From assembly GCA_003233255.1 (NCBI GenBank), contig QILH01000047.1, positions 1 through 5,670 of the forward strand: a stretch of 5,670 nt of DNA, read 5' to 3'. This DNA comes from Gammaproteobacteria bacterium (lineage in GTDB: Bacteria > Pseudomonadota > Gammaproteobacteria > UBA6429 > Thiohalophilaceae). A model generated the notes under the pieces. The model was given only the letters and a program-made list of their open reading frames with translations, ran no database searches and had not been told where the DNA came from. Shown piece after piece: positions 5,534 to 5,670 of this stretch (within the stretch, counting starts at the first letter, position 1; each line of letters starts with the position of its first letter). The position numbers were made by a program, and so were the translations under genes.

Positions 5534-5670
5534 TTAAGCCTTCTTTCTAAATGCAGTCACGTTCGACATAGGATTGATAATCGGCGTTAGCTGATCGGCT
5601 ATTTTCTGCAATGCGGCGCGGCGTTCGTCAATGTAATCATAACGGTCGTAGATGCCCTCTACGCCCTTGA
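5534..5670 (-). CDS. int: Tyrosine recombinase (phage-type integrase), C-terminal end only
   Basis: The gene enters from the right edge; 44 complete codons and the TAA stop are visible. KGVEGIYDRYDYIDERRAAL is the typical end of P4-type and related phage integrases, and the Tyr in GIYDR is the likely nucleophile that attaches to DNA at the att site. The remaining tail (QKIADQL..., AFRKKA) is the usual short helical and basic extension. The rest of the catalytic domain (Arg, His, Arg) and the N-terminal arm-binding domains lie outside the window. The gene is followed after four bases by the 312-aa gene on the same strand. An integrase at this end suggests that one att site lies to the right of the window. 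Confidence 0.8.
   Translation of the reverse strand, partial: KGVEGIYDRYDYIDERRAALQKIADQLTPIINPMSNVTAFRKKA

Overview
The window looks like one end of a small integrated element from a proteobacterium, probably a gammaproteobacterium. The genes resemble those of phage satellites (P4-like elements or phage-inducible chromosomal islands, PICIs), and an IS3-family insertion sequence sits beside them. All convincing genes lie on the minus strand, so transcription runs from right to left. I cannot name the genus. The call rests on the AlpA/primase-helicase/integrase combination and the IS3-type transposase, and both travel widely.

Region by region in transcription order. Positions 5534-5670 hold the last 44 codons of a tyrosine recombinase, including the probable catalytic tyrosine. 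Four bases later an AT-rich gene of unknown function begins (4591-5529, 312 aa). Its C-terminus contains two similar units that look like small winged-helix modules. A 100-bp gap with an interrupted dyad leads to an AlpA-family regulator (4293-4490). A short spacer then carries an intrinsic-terminator-like hairpin pointing the opposite way. It precedes a large primase-polymerase/SF3 helicase (1916-4231). The last bases of that gene and the AT-rich non-coding stretch after it (1759-2023) contain six related copies of a sequence close to TTTATTGGTACAAAT in both orientations. This is a plausible replication origin for the helicase.

To the left is a complete IS3-family element (96-1758) with 17/18-matching terminal inverted repeats. 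Its orfA and orfB overlap by ATGA, and an A7G slippery run suggests programmed -1 frameshifting. The DDE transposase has a 9-bp in-frame tandem duplication that lengthens the usual 35-residue D-E spacing to 38, so this copy may be impaired. Positions 1-91 are a perfect copy of 398-488, that is, a piece of a second copy of the same IS. It ends exactly at one unit of that 9-bp repeat, four bases outside the IS end. No target-site duplication is visible, which fits an IS-mediated deletion or rearrangement, or an assembly join.

Working model: the integrase moves the element, AlpA regulates excision or early expression, and the primase-helicase replicates it from an adjacent downstream origin. The 312-aa protein is an unassigned accessory or regulatory factor. 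The IS has interrupted or truncated whatever lay beyond the origin. Whether this is a satellite, a prophage remnant or another integrative island cannot be settled here, because packaging or interference genes and att sites are not in view.
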